Assembly (NCBI RefSeq): GCF_003945765.1
Contig: NZ_CP027712.1
Coordinates: forward strand, 4,588,001-4,652,000
Source: Pseudomonas chlororaphis subsp. chlororaphis
Lineage (GTDB): Bacteria > Pseudomonadota > Gammaproteobacteria > Pseudomonadales > Pseudomonadaceae
Length of the DNA: 64,000 bases
Direction of reading: 5' to 3'
Made by a program: the position numbers and the translations under genes. A model generated the notes under the pieces. That model was given only the letters and a program-made list of their open reading frames with translations. It was not told the DNA's origin and did no database searches. Below, one piece after another: positions 61,637 through 64,000 of the stretch (positions are counted from its first letter, which is position 1; the number at the start of each line of letters is the position of its first letter).

Positions 61637-62524
61637 ATGGACTTCAACGCCGTCCGGATGTTTGTCAGCGTGGCGCAGGCCGGCAGCCTTTCCGCCGCCG
61701 CCGAGCGCCTGGAGATTCCCCTGCCCACCTTGAGCCGACGCATTCGCGAGCTCGAACAGCAGCTGAAAGTGCAACTGCTCGAACGCTCGGTACGGGGCAC
61801 CAAGCTCACCGACTCGGGGGCGCGCCTGTACGAACACGCCAGCCGCGGTATCGAGGCGCTGATCGAAGGGGAACAGGCGGTGATCAGCGATCAGGCCCTG
61901 TTGAAAGGCTGCTTGCGGCTGTCGTTGCCGCCCTCGTTCGAACCCTGGTGGGATGTGCTGTCGGCGTTCCAGCGCCGCTACCCGCAGGTCGAGGTCAGCG
62001 TCCATACCACGGAGCGACGCATCGACCTCATCGAAGACGGCGTGGATGTGGCGTTACGGGTCGGCGCGATTACCCATGAGACCATGGTCGCCCGCCGCCT
62101 GCTGAGCTATCGCCACCTGCTGGTAGCCAGCCCGGCGTTGCTTGAGCGGCTGGGCCCGCCCCGCAGCGTCGAGGCGCTGAATGCTTACCCCTGCGGAGTC
62201 TGGAGCCAGGGCAGCCCGGGGACCTGGCAGTTGGGAGAGGTGGCCTTCAAGCCCAGGGCCATGCTCGCCACCAACGACTATGCGCACCTGCGCAGCCGGG
62301 CGCTGGCCGGTGACCTGGTGACGGAACTGCCGCCCTTCCTCGCGGCGCGTGCCATCCGCGAAGGCCGGCTGCTGGCGCTGCTGCCCGACTATCCCTTGCC
62401 CGAGCAGCAAATCAATCTGCTCTACCCGTCCCACCGTCACCCCTCGGCCATCGTGCGGGCGTACCTGGACTTCTCCCAGGGGTACATGGGCTACCTGACA
62501 GACGTGTCGTCCACTCAGCAGTGA
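61637..62524 (+). CDS. LysR-family transcriptional regulator
   Basis: 295 residues. MDFNAVRMFVSVAQAGSLSA, AAERLEIPLPTLSRRIRELE and QQLKVQLLERSVRGTKLTDS are a LysR winged-helix domain. GAGAGGATC precedes the ATG. Divergent from the MDR gene; likely its regulator. Confidence 0.92.
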   Translation: MDFNAVRMFVSVAQAGSLSAAAERLEIPLPTLSRRIRELEQQLKVQLLERSVRGTKLTDSGARLYEHASRGIEALIEGEQAVISDQALLKGCLRLSLPPSFEPWWDVLSAFQRRYPQVEVSVHTTERRIDLIEDGVDVALRVGAITHETMVARRLLSYRHLLVASPALLERLGPPRSVEALNAYPCGVWSQGSPGTWQLGEVAFKPRAMLATNDYAHLRSRALAGDLVTELPPFLAARAIREGRLLALLPDYPLPEQQINLLYPSHRHPSAIVRAYLDFSQGYMGYLTDVSSTQQ

Positions 62525-62560
62525 TTCGCTCCTGAAGGGCCCAGGCACGACCCGAATCGA

Positions 62561-63442
62561 TCAGCCCTCCTCCAGCCGCTCCCGCAGGAACTCGATAAAG
62601 CGCTGGGTCTTCGCCGGCAGCAGGCGGGTTTCGGTGAGCGCGTAGACAGGGATGGGGCTGGCTTGCCACTGCGGCATTACCCTGCACAGGCTGCCGTTGG
62701 CCAGTTCCTCGGCGACTATGCCTTGCGCCAGCACGGCGATGCCCAGGTCGAGCGTCGCCAGGCGGCGGATCAGGCCCACGCTGTTGAGCTGGAAGCGCCC
62801 GCCCACCTCGATCTCCAGCGTTTCGCCTGGACGGGACAGCGTCCAGTTGTCGGCTTTGGGCGAGCGCAGGCGCAGGCATTCATGCCCCGCCAGATCTTGC
62901 GGATGAGCCGGCTCGCCGAACCGTTCGAGATAAGCCGGTGAGGCGTACAAAAAGCGCGGCAGGCTGGCGAGCTTGCGCGCGATCAGGTTCGAGCTCGGTG
63001 GCTCGCCCATGCGAATGACCACATCGACCGGCTCGCTGATCAAATCGACCTGGCGCGGCGTCAGGTCGAAATCGAAGCTGATGCCCGGGTAACGGCCGGC
63101 GAACTCGGCGATCAGCGGCGCCAGGTAGATGGTGGCGAAATCCACCGGTAGCGAGGCGCGCAACAGGCCGCTGGGCCGCGCCAGCATTTCCCCCAGTTGC
63201 TCGTGGGCGAGACGGGCCTCCTCGACGATGCGCTTGCAGCGCTCGAAGTACAGTTGCCCCGCCTCGGTCAGTTCGATCTTGCGGGTGGTGCGGTGCAGCA
63301 GCCGCAGGCCGATGGCCTTCTCCAGGCCGCTGATGCGCCGCGACAAGGTCGAGTTCGGCATCTCCATCGCTTGCGCCGCGCGGCGGAAACTGCGCGCCTT
63401 CACCACCTCGACGAACAGCGCCATATCGTTCAGAAACTCCAC
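62561..63442 (-). CDS. LysR-family transcriptional regulator
   Basis: 293 residues. MEFLNDMALFVEVVKARSFR, RAAQAMEMPNSTLSRRISGL and EKAIGLRLLHRTTRKIELTE form the DNA-binding domain of the CrgA/AaeR-like branch. Divergent from the old yellow enzyme gene at 63545 and likely controls it. Confidence 0.92.
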   Translation of the reverse strand: MEFLNDMALFVEVVKARSFRRAAQAMEMPNSTLSRRISGLEKAIGLRLLHRTTRKIELTEAGQLYFERCKRIVEEARLAHEQLGEMLARPSGLLRASLPVDFATIYLAPLIAEFAGRYPGISFDFDLTPRQVDLISEPVDVVIRMGEPPSSNLIARKLASLPRFLYASPAYLERFGEPAHPQDLAGHECLRLRSPKADNWTLSRPGETLEIEVGGRFQLNSVGLIRRLATLDLGIAVLAQGIVAEELANGSLCRVMPQWQASPIPVYALTETRLLPAKTQRFIEFLRERLEEG

Positions 63443-63544
63443 GCCGATTGCTCCACCAATGGATCAGTCATTTCAATTTAGACGGATTTATCCCGCCCTT
63501 GGATTGATCGATGATAACCACATCGCCCATTGAGGAGCACTGCC

Positions 63545-64000
63545 ATGAGTTCGCTTTTTTCCCCCGTCCAAGTAGGTCGCCACCACTTGTCCAACCGCCT
63601 GGTCATGGCGCCCATGACCCGTTCCCGCGCCGATGATGCCGGGGTGCCCAGCGAGTTGGCGGTGACCTATTACGCCCAGCGCGCCGGCGCCGGCCTGATC
63701 GTTTCCGAGGGGGTATTCCCCGCCGCCCTGGGCAAGGGCTACGTGCGTACCCCGGGGATCGAAACCGCGGCACAGGTGGCGGCCTGGAAGCAGGTCAGCA
63801 CGGCGGTGCACGCGCGCGGCGGGAAGATCTTCATGCAAATGATGCACTGCGGGCGCATCTCTCACCCTTCACTGCTGCCTGAAGGCGCCCTGCCCCTGGC
63901 CCCTTCAGCGATCAGGCCGGCGGGCCAGACCTGGACCGCGACCGGCCTGCAGGACTTCGTCACCCCCCATGCACTGAGCGTGGAAGAAATCGCCACAGTG
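63545..64000 (+). CDS. Old yellow enzyme-type oxidoreductase, N-terminal part (cut by window edge)
   Basis: 152 visible codons. MSSLFSPVQVGRHHLSNRLV then MAPMTRSRADDAGVPSELAV, YYAQRAGAGLIVSEGVFPAA and MQMMHCGRISHPSLLPEGAL match the FMN-binding OYE fold (LxNRxVMAPMTRSRA). GAGGAG is 8-10 bases before the ATG. A second OYE in the window, probably under the divergent LysR. The HxxN substrate motif would lie beyond the edge. Confidence 0.92.
   Translation, partial: MSSLFSPVQVGRHHLSNRLVMAPMTRSRADDAGVPSELAVTYYAQRAGAGLIVSEGVFPAALGKGYVRTPGIETAAQVAAWKQVSTAVHARGGKIFMQMMHCGRISHPSLLPEGALPLAPSAIRPAGQTWTATGLQDFVTPHALSVEEIATV

Overview
The window is high-GC, gene-dense, and reads as Pseudomonas chromosome, most likely the P. 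fluorescens / protegens / chlororaphis lineage. The evidence is benABCD next to catBCA with BenR and CatR, REP doublets with the GTAGGAGCGAGGCTTGCCCG arm typical of that lineage, an OprD-type BenF porin, many LysR regulators, and a VgrG-Tle4-Tli4-PAAR cassette laid out like PA1508-PA1511 of P. aeruginosa. No database search was possible; family names come from motifs read in the translations.

Layout. 1-13.1 kb is mixed accessory and housekeeping content: a truncated LysR gene, a DJ-1/PfpI protein with a signal peptide, a trypsin-like protease fused to a DRGH-type nuclease, GNAT, SleB, CAP and methyltransferase genes, a LysR/SDR/tautomerase group, an HD protein, DUF1428 and two lipoproteins. 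13.1-25.3 kb is one aromatic-degradation supercluster. On the minus strand it holds catB-catC-catA, benR, then benA-B-C-D-K and an internally deleted benE. On the plus strand it holds catR and benF. Benzoate would enter through BenF and BenK, be dihydroxylated by BenABC, become catechol through BenD, and be cleaved and isomerised by CatA, CatB and CatC towards beta-ketoadipate enol-lactone. Matching tandem BenR/XylS-type boxes with a 21-bp period lie upstream of both benA and benF.

25.3-38.2 kb is a patchwork. It contains a Tai4-like orphan T6SS immunity gene, a PH-domain protein, a LysR/type-2 argC pair, a frameshifted BON gene, a TetR-controlled redox cluster (old yellow enzyme, SDR, hydrolase, MDR), a zone of decayed gene fragments, and an AraC-linked Baeyer-Villiger-like monooxygenase operon. 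38.3-45.3 kb is an orphan T6SS effector island (vgrG, tle4, two tandem tli4 paralogues, PAAR). 45.9-64 kb holds katG, a minimal HExxH peptidase, a nucleotidyltransferase, a Tle1-like DUF2235 lipoprotein, an MFS/LysR pair, a hybrid kinase/response regulator pair, a GST, tRNA-Gln(UUG), an amidase, and two LysR-linked redox loci, the last cut by the window edge.

Most notable: the protease-nuclease fusion; the paired immunity genes with a conserved C-terminus and divergent middle, plus a small coupled ORF between them; the benE deletion scar; the duplicated BenR operator cassette; and perfect REP doublets inside the ben operon.
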